Shown in pieces: positions 18,806-28,375 of a stretch of 64,000 nt of DNA. How positions within the stretch are numbered: position 1 is the stretch's first letter; each line of letters starts with the position of its first letter. A model generated the notes under the pieces. That model did no database searches and had not been told where the DNA came from. It saw only the letters and a list, made by a program, of their open reading frames with translations. The position numbers and the translations under genes are program-made. The DNA comes from Nocardioides cynanchi (lineage in GTDB: Bacteria > Actinomycetota > Actinomycetes > Propionibacteriales > Nocardioidaceae), in contig NZ_CP044344.1 of NCBI RefSeq assembly GCF_008761635.1, positions 3,534,001 through 3,598,000 of the forward strand. The letters run 5' to 3'.

Positions 18806-18871
18806 GTCTCGACTCCGCTCGACCACCGTCTCGACTCCGCTCGACCACCGTCTCGACTCCGCTCGACCACC
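18806..18871. repeat. Three tandem copies of a 22-bp intergenic repeat
   Basis: The unit starts GTCTCGACTCCGCTCGACCA and ends CC (22 bp). It occurs at 18806-18827, 18828-18849 and 18850-18871 with no mismatch, beginning at the base after the LytR_C stop. There are no spacers, so this is not a CRISPR. A reverse-complement copy with one mismatch lies at 56303-56324, showing a dispersed family. Confidence 0.95.
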
Positions 18872-18899
18872 GGTCGCGCCTGCGTGATTGGGTGGGGCC

Positions 18900-19739
18900 G
18901 TGGATTTCACCTCCGCCGAGGGGCGGCAGCGCTACGACGCGCTCGTCGCCGCAGCGGCGTCGACGGTGGTCGGGCTCGACTTCGACGGCACGCTGGCCCC
19001 GATCGTGGACGACCCCGAGACCGCGCACATCCACCCGGACGCGCCGGGCGTGCTGCTGGCCCTCGCCGGGGTGGTCCGCGCGGTGGCGGTGATCACGGGA
19101 CGGCCGGCCCGCAAGGCGCTGGCCCTCGGTGGCCTCGACGAGGTGGGCCGCGAGATCGGTGAGACCGGTCGCGAGCTGTTCGTCTTCGGGCAGTACGGCT
19201 ACGAGCGCTGGAGCAGCACCCAGCGCCGCGTCGTGTCGCCCCGCCCACCGCAGGGCCTGTCGGCGTTCCTGCGCGACCTGCCCCGCGTGCTGCGGGAGGC
19301 CGACGCCGCCGACGCCTTCATCGAGGACAAGGGCCTGGCGATCGCCGCGCACACGCGCCGGCTCGACGACCCGGCCGGCGCCTACGACCGGCTGCTGCCC
19401 CGACTCACCGAGCTCTCCGAGCGCCACGGCCTCGTGGTCGAGCCGGGCCGCAACGTGATCGAGATGCGCTCGCCCGGCATGGACAAGGGCGTCGTGGTGC
19501 GCAACCTGGCCGAGGAGGTCGAGGCCGGCGGCTTTCTCTTCGCCGGGGACGACCTGGGCGACGTCGAGGCGTTCGAGGCGGTGGCCGAGCTCCGCCGACA
19601 GGGCCTGCCGACCCTGCTGGTCTGCTCGGCCTCCCAGGAGGAGAGCACCCTGCTCGAGCTCTCCGACGTCGTCGTGCCCGGGCCGGAGGGCGTGCTCGGC
19701 CTGCTCCGGCAGCTCACCGAGGACGCCACCCGGGGCTAG
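18900..19739 (+). CDS. otsB: Trehalose-6-phosphate phosphatase
   Basis: 279 residues from GTG 18900 (a TTG at 18888 is in frame but lacks a ribosome binding site; GGTGGGG precedes the GTG). HAD-superfamily enzyme: motif I VVGLDFDGTLAPI with the nucleophile and acid Asp, motif II VITGRPARKA, the lysine region PGMDKGVVV, and motif III FAGDDLGDVEAFEA. It completes trehalose synthesis after OtsA. It sits on the opposite strand from otsA, 2 kb away, behind a 22-bp repeat array. Confidence 0.92.
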   Translation: MDFTSAEGRQRYDALVAAAASTVVGLDFDGTLAPIVDDPETAHIHPDAPGVLLALAGVVRAVAVITGRPARKALALGGLDEVGREIGETGRELFVFGQYGYERWSSTQRRVVSPRPPQGLSAFLRDLPRVLREADAADAFIEDKGLAIAAHTRRLDDPAGAYDRLLPRLTELSERHGLVVEPGRNVIEMRSPGMDKGVVVRNLAEEVEAGGFLFAGDDLGDVEAFEAVAELRRQGLPTLLVCSASQEESTLLELSDVVVPGPEGVLGLLRQLTEDATRG

Positions 19740-19742
19740 CGC

Positions 19743-20789
19743 TCAGGGCGTGAGCGTCTCGCACGCGAACGGTTCCTCGATCGAGACGCAGCGATCGGTC
19801 CCGTTGCTGCCGTTGCCGGCGTCGTGGCCCGGGCCGCCGTCCAGCAGGTCGTTGCCGTCGTTCCCGGTCAGCTGGTCGTCGCCACCCCTGCCGAAGAGGC
19901 GCAGCGGGGGTACGACGCCCCCGGAGAAGAGCACGGAGAGCGCGTTGTCCTGGGCGTTCCCGATCAGCGTGTAGGCGCGGGCGACGTGCGGCTGGTGCGG
20001 GAGCGTGAGGTCGTCGATCTCGGCGTCGCCGAAGCTGCGGAACCGCATCCGGGCGGTGCCGGTGCGGACGAGCCCGGTCGCGAGGTCGACCACGAGGCGG
20101 CGGTACGGCGTGTGCCTGGTCCGGGGGAGCCGCGGGACCAGCAGGAGGAGGTCGTGACCGGGCCCGCCGCGCAGGTCCTGGGCGTGGCGCACCGTGCCCT
20201 CGAGGCTGACGTCGTCGCGGCCGGGGCCACCGTGGAGATGGGCCGGACCCTTCCTGGCCACCGCGTCGAGGCTGTCGTTGCCCGGTCCGCCGAGGATCGT
20301 GCAGCCGCAGCGCCTCACCCGGATCCCGTCCAGGCCCCTCCCGCCGCGCACCACGCTCGGCCCGGTCACCCGGATCTCGTCGTTGCCGCGACGGCCGACG
20401 TACGTGCCGCCCCTGACGTGGTCGATCATGAAGTCGTCGCCGGCGCCCCCGACGAGGGTGTCCCGGCCCGGGCCGCGGTGCTCGAAGTCGAGGCCGCTGC
20501 CGCCGAGGACCAGGTCGGCACCCGGCCCGGCGCGCAGGTGGTCCTTGCCGGCGCCACCGCAGATCAGGTCGGCGCCGCCGAGGCCACGGACCCAGTCGTT
20601 GCCGCCGAGCCCGGCGATGACGTCGGGCCCCGGCGTCCCGTGGATCACGTCGCGAGCCGGCGTGCCCACGATCGTCGCCACCCGGCCGCCGCAGGTGGGT
20701 GCGGTCACCTGGGCGGTGGCCGGGGCGGTGAGCCACGCCGTACCCAGGGACACGGCGGCGGCAGCGGCGACGATGGTATGGAAGCGCAT
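19743..20789 (-). CDS. Secreted RTX-like calcium-binding repeat protein
   Basis: 348 residues. Residues 1-27 form a signal peptide (hydrophobic core, cleavage near TAPATAQ). The mature part contains many glycine/aspartate nonapeptide-like repeats (GGNDW, GGAGKDHL, GGAGDDFM, GGPGRDDV, GRGGDDQL, GNDGNDLLDG), which bind Ca2+ in RTX beta-rolls. Six cysteines are present, including a pair near each end that could form disulfides outside the cell. No catalytic domain is visible; an adhesive or structural role is possible. It is convergent with otsB (3 bp gap). Confidence 0.86.
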   Translation of the reverse strand: MRFHTIVAAAAAVSLGTAWLTAPATAQVTAPTCGGRVATIVGTPARDVIHGTPGPDVIAGLGGNDWVRGLGGADLICGGAGKDHLRAGPGADLVLGGSGLDFEHRGPGRDTLVGGAGDDFMIDHVRGGTYVGRRGNDEIRVTGPSVVRGGRGLDGIRVRRCGCTILGGPGNDSLDAVARKGPAHLHGGPGRDDVSLEGTVRHAQDLRGGPGHDLLLLVPRLPRTRHTPYRRLVVDLATGLVRTGTARMRFRSFGDAEIDDLTLPHQPHVARAYTLIGNAQDNALSVLFSGGVVPPLRLFGRGGDDQLTGNDGNDLLDGGPGHDAGNGSNGTDRCVSIEEPFACETLTP

Positions 20790-20894
20790 GGTTCCTCCTC
20801 GGACTGGAGAGGTCGTACAGGAGAGGACGCCGCAACCCGCGGCGAGATACGTGACCCGGCGTGAGCCTCACGACCCCGGGCGAGTCGATGCGAA

Positions 20895-20914
20895 TCTCGA
20901 TATTCGAGACGTCT
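20895..20914. promoter_or_regulatory. Overlapping palindromes upstream of the SAM riboswitch
   Basis: TCTCGA-TAT-TCGAGA (20895-20909) is a perfect 6-bp inverted repeat with a 3-bp centre. It overlaps AGACGTCT (20907-20914), also a perfect palindrome. The patch is AT-richer than its surroundings and lies about 60 bp upstream of the riboswitch, where a promoter for the leader should be. A DNA-binding regulator site is plausible; no family is assigned. Confidence 0.4.
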
Positions 20915-20974
20915 GTCCAACATGTAGACACGCGGTAGGTCGGGCGGCGTGACCGCTCCTACTCTGGAGGCTCG

Positions 20975-21101
20975 CTCATCGAGAGGGACTGAGGGAACGG
21001 CCCGTCGAAGTCCCGGCAACCGCCGCACGTCAGCGTCGTACGACGTGTGGAACCAGGTGCCAATTCCGTCCTGCGGCGAGGGTCGCCGCGGGGAAGATGA
21101 G
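20975..21101 (+). promoter_or_regulatory. SAM-I (S-box) riboswitch
   Basis: The complete SAM-I fold can be drawn. P1 pairs CTCATC (20975-20980) with GATGAG (21096-21101). P2 pairs GGGACT (20985-20990) with AGTCCC (21009-21014). P3 pairs 21023-21031 with 21042-21050. P4 pairs GCGGCGA (21073-21079) with TCGCCGC (21083-21089). Conserved single strands CGAAG, CCGGCAACC and GGTGCCAATTCC are present. The 3' side of P1 touches the Shine-Dalgarno AAGGAGGAG (21102-21110) of the next gene, so control is probably at translation initiation. CTCCT at 20956-20960 could pair with that Shine-Dalgarno. Confidence 0.93.
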
Positions 21102-21114
21102 AAGGAGGAGATCT

Positions 21115-22413
21115 GTGAGCACCCTGGTCACCGAGACCACCACCCAGTCCGGGGCCCGCGCCGCAACCGGGACCACCCACCGGAAGGGCGCGTTCGGCAG
21201 CGCCCGGGCTCTGTCCTGCCGCGAGTGCGGCCACGAGCTGGCGCTCGGCCCGCACTACGCGTGTCCGGAGTGCTTCGGCCCGCTCGAGATCGCCTACGAC
21301 TTCGGCACGGTGACCCGCGCCCAGATCGAGGCCGGGCCCCGCAACATCTGGCGCTACCAGCCGCTGCTGCCGGTGCCGACCGACATCGCGCAGAGCCCCA
21401 ACATGGAGCCCGGCTACACCCGGCTCCTGCGGGCCGGCAACCTCGGCCGCGAGCTCGGCATCGACACCCTCTGGGTCAAGGACGACAGCACCAACCCCAC
21501 CAACTCCTTCAAGGACCGCGTGGTCGCCTGTGCGCTCAGTGCAGCCCGCGAGTTCGGTTCCAAGGTCTTCGCCTGCCCCTCGACCGGCAACCTCGCCAAC
21601 GCCGTCGCCGCCGCGGGCGCCCGCGCCGGGATCAAGACGGTCGTCTTCATCCCCGCGGACCTCGAGAAGCCCAAGCAGGTCAACTCGGCGGTCTACACCG
21701 AGAACCTGGTCGCGGTGAACGGCACCTACGACGACGTCAACCGCCTGGCCTCCGAGATCGCGGGCGAGGAGGAGGGCTGGGCGTTCGTCAACGTCAACGT
21801 CCGACCGTTCTACGCCGAGGGGTCCAAGACCCTCGGCTACGAGATCGCCGAGCAGCTCGGCTGGCGGCTGCCGGACCAGATCGTCATCCCGGTCGCCTCC
21901 GGCTCCCAGCTGACCAAGGTGCATAAGGCCTTCCAGGAGCTGATCGCGCTCGGCCTGGTCGAGGACAAGCCCTACCGCGTGTACGGCGCCCAGGCCGCCG
22001 GCTGCTCGCCGGTCTCGGTCGCCTACAAGTCGGGCGCCGACGTCATCCGCCCGGTCAAGCCGGACACGATCGCCAAGAGCCTGGCCATCGGCAACCCGGC
22101 CGACGGGGTCTATGTGCTCGACATCTGCCGCGAGACCGGCGGCGCCGTGGAGGACGTCACCGACGACGAGGTCCGCGCCGGGATCGTGCTCCTGGCCAGG
22201 ACCGAGGGCATCTTCACCGAGACGGCCGGCGGCACCACGGTGGCGGTCCTCAAGAAGCTGGTCGAGACCGGTCTGCTCGACCCGACGCTGGAGACCGTGG
22301 TGATCAACACCGGACACGGCCTGAAGACGCTCGACGCCGTCGGCGACGCTGTCGGGCCCGCGGCGACCATCGACCCGTCGTACGCTGCCTTCGTCGCCAC
22401 CGGCATCGCCTGA
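21115..22413 (+). CDS. Threonine-synthase-like PLP enzyme under SAM riboswitch; possible homocysteine synthase
   Basis: 432 residues from GTG 21115, 6 bp after GGAGG; the in-frame ATG at 21097 lies inside riboswitch P1 and is rejected. An N-terminal zinc-ribbon-like segment (CRECGH...CPECFG, residues ~35-59) precedes a fold-type II PLP domain. The PLP lysine is in NPTNSFKDR (classical ThrC has NPTGSFKDR), with the phosphate/substrate loop PSTGNLANAVAAAGARAG. The family is annotated threonine synthase (O-phosphohomoserine to threonine). Its SAM riboswitch and downstream CysO-like partner suggest instead sulfur transfer to a homoserine ester to make homocysteine. That role is inference. Confidence 0.88.
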   Translation: MSTLVTETTTQSGARAATGTTHRKGAFGSARALSCRECGHELALGPHYACPECFGPLEIAYDFGTVTRAQIEAGPRNIWRYQPLLPVPTDIAQSPNMEPGYTRLLRAGNLGRELGIDTLWVKDDSTNPTNSFKDRVVACALSAAREFGSKVFACPSTGNLANAVAAAGARAGIKTVVFIPADLEKPKQVNSAVYTENLVAVNGTYDDVNRLASEIAGEEEGWAFVNVNVRPFYAEGSKTLGYEIAEQLGWRLPDQIVIPVASGSQLTKVHKAFQELIALGLVEDKPYRVYGAQAAGCSPVSVAYKSGADVIRPVKPDTIAKSLAIGNPADGVYVLDICRETGGAVEDVTDDEVRAGIVLLARTEGIFTETAGGTTVAVLKKLVETGLLDPTLETVVINTGHGLKTLDAVGDAVGPAATIDPSYAAFVATGIA

Positions 22414-22429
22414 CCGCCCCGATTCCCGA

Positions 22430-22492
22430 GATAGTCCGTGACGAAACGCAGGATTTTCGAGCCGAAACACCTGCTGATCGTCACGGACTATC
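22430..22492. repeat. 63-bp inverted-repeat element, copy 1
   Basis: Perfect 14-bp terminal inverted repeats, GATAGTCCGTGACG (22430-22443) and its complement (22479-22492), enclose a nested stem GCAGG/CCTGC (22448-22452 with 22470-22474) and an inner stem TTTCG/CGAAA. RNA from either strand would form a long hairpin. It lies in the 98-bp gap between the ThrC-like and CysO-like genes. A second element with the same length and identical termini is at 32509-32571. Confidence 0.93.
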
Positions 22493-22511
22493 CCGCCAAG
22501 GAGGAGAACCC

Positions 22512-22790
22512 ATGAGTGTGTCCGTACGCATCCCGACCATCCTGCGCACCTACACCGGAGGGGAGTCCGAGGTGTCCGCCGACGGCGCGACCCTGACCGA
22601 GGTGCTCGACAGCCTGGACAGCAGCTACTCCGGGATCAAGGGCCGGATCATCGACGAGAAGGGCGAGCTGCGCCGCTTCGTCAACGTGTACGTCGGCAAC
22701 GACGACGTCCGCTTCCTCGACAACCTCGCGACGCCCACCCCGGACGGCACCCAGATCTCGGTGATCCCGGCCGTCGCCGGCGGCTGCTAG
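22512..22790 (+). CDS. CysO/ThiS/MoaD-like sulfur-carrier protein ending in Gly-Gly-Cys
   Basis: 92 residues with a ubiquitin-like fold. The N-terminus VSVRIPTILRTYTGG, the central RRFVNVYVGNDDVRF and the C-terminus ISVIPAVAGGC closely follow mycobacterial CysO (remembered family pattern), which carries sulfur as a C-terminal thiocarboxylate. Here one extra Cys follows the Gly-Gly, so a protease must remove it before activation, as in other carriers with extended tails. No JAMM protease or MoeB-like activator is in the window. AAGGAGGAG precedes the ATG. Co-transcription with the ThrC-like gene is likely. Confidence 0.92.
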   Translation: MSVSVRIPTILRTYTGGESEVSADGATLTEVLDSLDSSYSGIKGRIIDEKGELRRFVNVYVGNDDVRFLDNLATPTPDGTQISVIPAVAGGC

Positions 22791-22858
22791 GGGTTGACGA
22801 CCTCGCAGTTGGTCGGTCGCTCGCGAACCCGGTTTCCCCGGGCAGGGAGACTGGGCAC

Positions 22859-23662
22859 GTGCTCGACTCCCTGGCCCCGGCCCGCCGCCGGCTCTTCCTC
22901 GGTGTCGGGGGAGTGGTCGCGGCGGCGCTGCTGGTGGGGGGCGTCGCCTTCGGCGTCTCGGCCGTGCACGGCGGCCACACCGTCACACCGGTGAGCCAGG
23001 ACGCGCAGCCGCCGGTGCTGATCGTGCCCGGGTACGGCGGGGGGACCGGCGGCCTGGAGACCCTCGCCGCCGCGTTGAGGGCGCACGGCCGGGACGCCAC
23101 GATCGTGCAGCTGGCCGGCGACGGGACCGGTGACCTCGAGACCCAGGCGGCCGTGCTGCAGCGGGCCGTGCAGACCGCCCTGGGTCGCGGGGCGCCGTCG
23201 GTCGACATCGTCGGCTACTCCGCCGGAGGCGTCACCGCCCGCCTCTGGTTCCGGGCGTACGACGGCGGGTCGGTCGCCCGGCGCATCGTCACCCTCGGCT
23301 CGCCCCAGCACGGCACCGACCTGGCCGCGCTGGCGAGCGACCTCGCCCCCGACTCCTGCCCGGTCGCCTGCCAGCAGCTGGCCACCGACAGCGACCTGAT
23401 CCGGTCGCTGGACTCCGGCGACGAGACCCCGCCGGGCCCGGCCTGGGTCTCGATCTGGACCACCGACGACCGGATCTCGACGCCACCGCAGACCGCCTCC
23501 CTGGACGGCGCGCTCGACCTGACCGTGCAGTCGGTGTGTCCCGGCCGGTCGGTCACCCACGGGCAGCTCCCCGAGGACCCCGCCGTGGTCGCGATGGTGC
23601 TGGCCGAGCTGGCCCGCACCCCGCCCGTCGTACCCCCCTCGTCGGTGTGCGCCGCCGCCTGA
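22859..23662 (+). CDS. Secreted or membrane-anchored lipase/esterase (EstA class 2 / PGAP1-like)
   Basis: 267 residues from a GTG. A hydrophobic N-terminal segment (residues 12-35, FLGVGGVVAAALLVGGVAFGV) is a signal or anchor. The alpha/beta hydrolase core follows: oxyanion region VLIVPGYGGGTGG, nucleophile elbow IVGYSAGGVTARLW (Ser near 122), TLGSPQHGTDL, and a His in VTHGQLP near the C-terminus. The class usually hydrolyses short acyl esters or acts as a lipase outside the membrane. It is convergent with the ABC permease gene (4 bp). Confidence 0.87.
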   Translation: MLDSLAPARRRLFLGVGGVVAAALLVGGVAFGVSAVHGGHTVTPVSQDAQPPVLIVPGYGGGTGGLETLAAALRAHGRDATIVQLAGDGTGDLETQAAVLQRAVQTALGRGAPSVDIVGYSAGGVTARLWFRAYDGGSVARRIVTLGSPQHGTDLAALASDLAPDSCPVACQQLATDSDLIRSLDSGDETPPGPAWVSIWTTDDRISTPPQTASLDGALDLTVQSVCPGRSVTHGQLPEDPAVVAMVLAELARTPPVVPPSSVCAAA

Positions 23663-23666
23663 CGGA

Positions 23667-24482
23667 TCAGTCGGTGATGTCCTTGGTCACGAAGTTGGCC
23701 CACGCGGCACCCAGGAACACCACGACGTAGCCGACCTGCAGCAGCACGCCGTGCACCACGTCGTGCCACAGGATGGGGTCGCGGAACAGGTCGACGAACG
23801 CCAGCCAGTAGCGGGTCACCAGGTAGGGCCGCAGGCCGTGCGCGGCGTCCAGGGTGAGCAGCAGGCTCGAGCCGATCAGCAGCGCGAGCGTGCCCATCGC
23901 CGCCGCCAGGGGCGAGCGCACCAGGGTCGAGAGGAACAGCGCGACGGCAGCGACGCCCAGCATCGAGAGCAGCGCGTAGGCCAGGGCCAACCCGGTCCGC
24001 TCGACCAGCTGCGGGGTCGTCAGCTGGGTGCCCGAGAAGGTCGTCGTGGCCGCCCCGACGTCCTGGTGTCCGAGCAGGACCACGCCCAGGACGTACGCCG
24101 TGACCGCGACCACGAGCAGTGTGAGCAGCACGAAGGCCATCACCGACACCAGCTTGGCGACGAGCAGCCGGGTCCGCCCGACCGGCCGGATCAGCAGGTA
24201 GCGAAGGGTTCCTTGTTGGGCCTCGCCGGCGATGGTCTCGCCGGCGGTGATCGCCACCGCCGCCGGCAGGAACAGCGGCAGGATGATCGCGATCGCAGCC
24301 AGGGGGAAGAGCGACCCGTCGGCCAGCACCGCGGACAGGAACGCCGGCCCGGTGCCGGGCCGGGGGCCGAGGTCGGTGACCGAGAGCAGCACCGCGACCA
24401 GCGACGGCAGGAAGTCGATGATCGCGATGGTCACCCAGGTCCGCCGGCTGCGCAGCATCTTGCGCAGCTCCACGCCGATCAT
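23667..24482 (-). CDS. ABC-2 type transporter permease
   Basis: 271 residues with about six TM helices (including 17-40, 60-80, 110-135, 160-190 and a C-terminal helix), and the ABC-2 permease pattern GETIAGEAQQGTLRYLLIRPVGR in the first cytoplasmic loop. It partners the ATP-binding protein whose stop overlaps its start by 4 bp. With the upstream RseB-like gene this forms a three-gene operon. Substrate unknown; such exporters often handle drugs, lipids or peptides. Confidence 0.9.
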   Translation of the reverse strand: MIGVELRKMLRSRRTWVTIAIIDFLPSLVAVLLSVTDLGPRPGTGPAFLSAVLADGSLFPLAAIAIILPLFLPAAVAITAGETIAGEAQQGTLRYLLIRPVGRTRLLVAKLVSVMAFVLLTLLVVAVTAYVLGVVLLGHQDVGAATTTFSGTQLTTPQLVERTGLALAYALLSMLGVAAVALFLSTLVRSPLAAAMGTLALLIGSSLLLTLDAAHGLRPYLVTRYWLAFVDLFRDPILWHDVVHGVLLQVGYVVVFLGAAWANFVTKDITD

Positions 24483-25387
24483 GGGCGTGCCACCCGGTCC
24501 GAGCCTGCCTGCGTCGCCTCGAGCACGACGTCCTCGAGGGTACGGCGCTCGGGTGCGAGCAGCTCGACCCGGACGCCGCCCCCCACGAGCAGGGCGTTGA
24601 GGGCAGCGGCGTCCGGGTGCCGGATCAGCAGCCGTTCGGCGTCCGCGTGCTCGACCTGGCCGTCCAGCAGCGCGCGGGCGCGACCCACGTCGAGGGTGCG
24701 CACCTCGAGCCGGCCGGTGGGCTGCTGGAGCAGGTCGAGCCGCTCCTGCACCACGAGCCGGCCCCGGTCCAGCACGCCGACCCGGTCGCAGAGCTGCTCG
24801 ACCTCGGCCAGCAGGTGCGAGGAGAGGAACACGGTCGTGCCACGGTCGTTCAGGCCGAGCAGGAGGTCGCGGATCTCGCGGATCCCCTGGGGATCGAGAC
24901 CGTTCGTCGGCTCGTCGAGCACCAGCAGCCGCGGGGTGCGGAGCAGGGCAGCGGCCAGGCCGAGCCGCTGCCGCATCCCGAGCGAGTAGGTGCGGACGGG
25001 TCGGCCGTCGACGCCGCCGAGGCCCACGGCGTCGAGCGCGTCGTCGATGCGTCCGGCCCGCGAGGCCCGCAGACCCTTCGGCCCGATCGCGTCGACGAGG
25101 GCCAGGTTGGCCCGGCCCGAGATCCCCGGGTAGGCCGCGGGTCCTTCGACGAGGGCACCCACCTGGGGCAGCACCTCGCCCGCGTCGGCCGGCATCTGCC
25201 GGCCCAGCAGCTCGATCTCGCCCGAGGTCGCCAGCACCAGTCCGAGCAGCATCCGCACGGTCGTGGTCTTGCCCGAGCCGTTGGGTCCGAGGAAGCCGTA
25301 GACGTCTCCCTCGGCGACGTCCAGGTCGAGGTCGTCGACGGCGAGCACCGCGCCGTACCTCTTGGTCAGCCCCCGGGTCCTGATCAT
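24479..25387 (-). CDS. ABC transporter ATP-binding protein
   Basis: 302 residues. ATG 25387 is chosen because it begins the nucleotide-binding domain (MIRTRGLTKRYGA) and overlaps the previous stop by 4 bp; the open frame runs much further upstream. Walker A GPNGSGKTTTVRML (~residue 39), signature YSLGMRQRLGLAAALL (a variant common in drug/antibiotic exporters such as BcrA), Walker B LLVLDEPTNGLDPQG and H-loop SSHLL are all present. It powers the ABC-2 permease at 23667-24482. Confidence 0.93.
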   Translation of the reverse strand: MIRTRGLTKRYGAVLAVDDLDLDVAEGDVYGFLGPNGSGKTTTVRMLLGLVLATSGEIELLGRQMPADAGEVLPQVGALVEGPAAYPGISGRANLALVDAIGPKGLRASRAGRIDDALDAVGLGGVDGRPVRTYSLGMRQRLGLAAALLRTPRLLVLDEPTNGLDPQGIREIRDLLLGLNDRGTTVFLSSHLLAEVEQLCDRVGVLDRGRLVVQERLDLLQQPTGRLEVRTLDVGRARALLDGQVEHADAERLLIRHPDAAALNALLVGGGVRVELLAPERRTLEDVVLEATQAGSDRVARP

Positions 25388-26499
25388 CGGAACTGTGCTC
25401 CTGTCGCGAGGTCGGCGGCGGCCCGGAGCAGGGTCTGGTCGGTGACGGTGCCGGTGACCAGCCAGGCGAAGGTCTGGCCCTCCGGCGAGTCGACGCCCAC
25501 CTCGACGGGCTGGTGGGTGGTCAGGAGGTAGACGCCGAGCGGACCGACCCGCAGCAGCGGCGTTCCGTGGACGAGGGTGGCGCCGTTGGCCTTCAGCTGG
25601 TCGGCGAGGTCGCCGGCGTCCCGGGCCTGCAGGGGCAGCGCCATCAGCTGGGTCAGGCCGGTGCCGTAGATCCCGACGGCCCCCTGTGACTGCGGTGACT
25701 TGGCCAGCCCGGCCACCTCCGCGGGTGGCAGGAACGGGGCGAACTGGTTGGCGGCGTCGGCGATGTCGAGTACGTCGTCGACGCTCTGGTGCACGCCCGG
25801 CGCCGGATGGAACACCGTCGCCGACGGGGCCGGGGTGTGCAGGCTGACGCTGGTGAACGTCGTGCTGAGCGCCGGCTGCGAGCCGGTGCCGTAGGCGTCG
25901 AGGGCCAGCACCGCCCCGGTCGCCGGGTCGGCCCACAGATCGACGTGGTCGATGCTGGTGCGCGGGTCGGCGGGGGTCACGCGGAGCCCGACCGTGTCGA
26001 TGCCGGCGACCCGCCGCGGTGGCAGCCGGCTCACGTCGGCTGGGGTCGCGGCGAGCAGAGCGCGAGCGGCGAGCGGCCCCGGCAGCAGGTCGGCGTCGCG
26101 GGGTAGCCGGATCGGGGGGTCGACGCTGGTGCGTGCCTCGGCCCGCTCGTAGTCCCACTCGATGGTGGCCCTGCCGTGGTGGAAGAGGTCCACCTCACCG
26201 GTGTCCAGCAGCCGGTCCACACGCCAGTCCTGCCCGCCGCGCCACCAGACCCGCAGCCTGGTGCTGCCGCCGAGCAGGTCGGCGATGTCGGTGAAGTGGT
26301 CCGAGATCGGCAGCCCGAGGCGACCGCGGGTCTCGACGGTGCCGGAGTACGCCGTACCCTCGCCGGCGCGCACCAGGGCCAGCACCTGCTCGGCCGAGAG
26401 GGCGCGGTCCGGCACCGGCCACGCACGCACGCCGGCCGGAACGATGACGGCCAGGGCGCACGCGGCGACGACGAGACCCCAGCGGTGGACGGCCCGCAT
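25384..26499 (-). CDS. RseB/LolA-fold secreted or anchored protein in an ABC operon
   Basis: 371 residues. Residues 1-26 are a signal peptide or anchor. The region ~36-230 has the pattern of the RseB/MucB/LolA beta-fold (ALVRAGEGTAYSGTVETRGRLGLP, LRVWWRGGQDWRVDRLL, IEWDYERAEARTS). The C-terminal half also appears mostly beta-structured. In Gram-negatives this fold senses or carries lipids. Its 4-bp overlap with the ATPase gene implies work with that transporter, perhaps delivering or sensing a lipid-like substrate. The family call is by pattern recognition only. Confidence 0.75.
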   Translation of the reverse strand: MRAVHRWGLVVAACALAVIVPAGVRAWPVPDRALSAEQVLALVRAGEGTAYSGTVETRGRLGLPISDHFTDIADLLGGSTRLRVWWRGGQDWRVDRLLDTGEVDLFHHGRATIEWDYERAEARTSVDPPIRLPRDADLLPGPLAARALLAATPADVSRLPPRRVAGIDTVGLRVTPADPRTSIDHVDLWADPATGAVLALDAYGTGSQPALSTTFTSVSLHTPAPSATVFHPAPGVHQSVDDVLDIADAANQFAPFLPPAEVAGLAKSPQSQGAVGIYGTGLTQLMALPLQARDAGDLADQLKANGATLVHGTPLLRVGPLGVYLLTTHQPVEVGVDSPEGQTFAWLVTGTVTDQTLLRAAADLATGAQFR

Positions 26500-26557
26500 G
26501 CCCCGAACCTACGTCGGTGGGCGGCGTTCGGTTCGGTCCGGCGGTTTCTGGGACGCC

Positions 26558-28364
<1,807 letters not shown>

Positions 28365-28375
<11 letters not shown>

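Noticed and set aside
18806-18871. CRISPR array
   Set aside because: Units are contiguous with no spacers, only three copies, and no cas genes are near.
20975-21101. SAM-IV riboswitch
   Set aside because: The P1-P4 layout with CGAAG, CCGGCAACC and GGTGCCAATTCC follows SAM-I; the SAM-IV-specific arrangement was not found.
21097-21114. ATG 21097 as start of the ThrC-like gene
   Set aside because: It lies inside riboswitch P1 and translates the Shine-Dalgarno; GTG 21115 has correct spacing.
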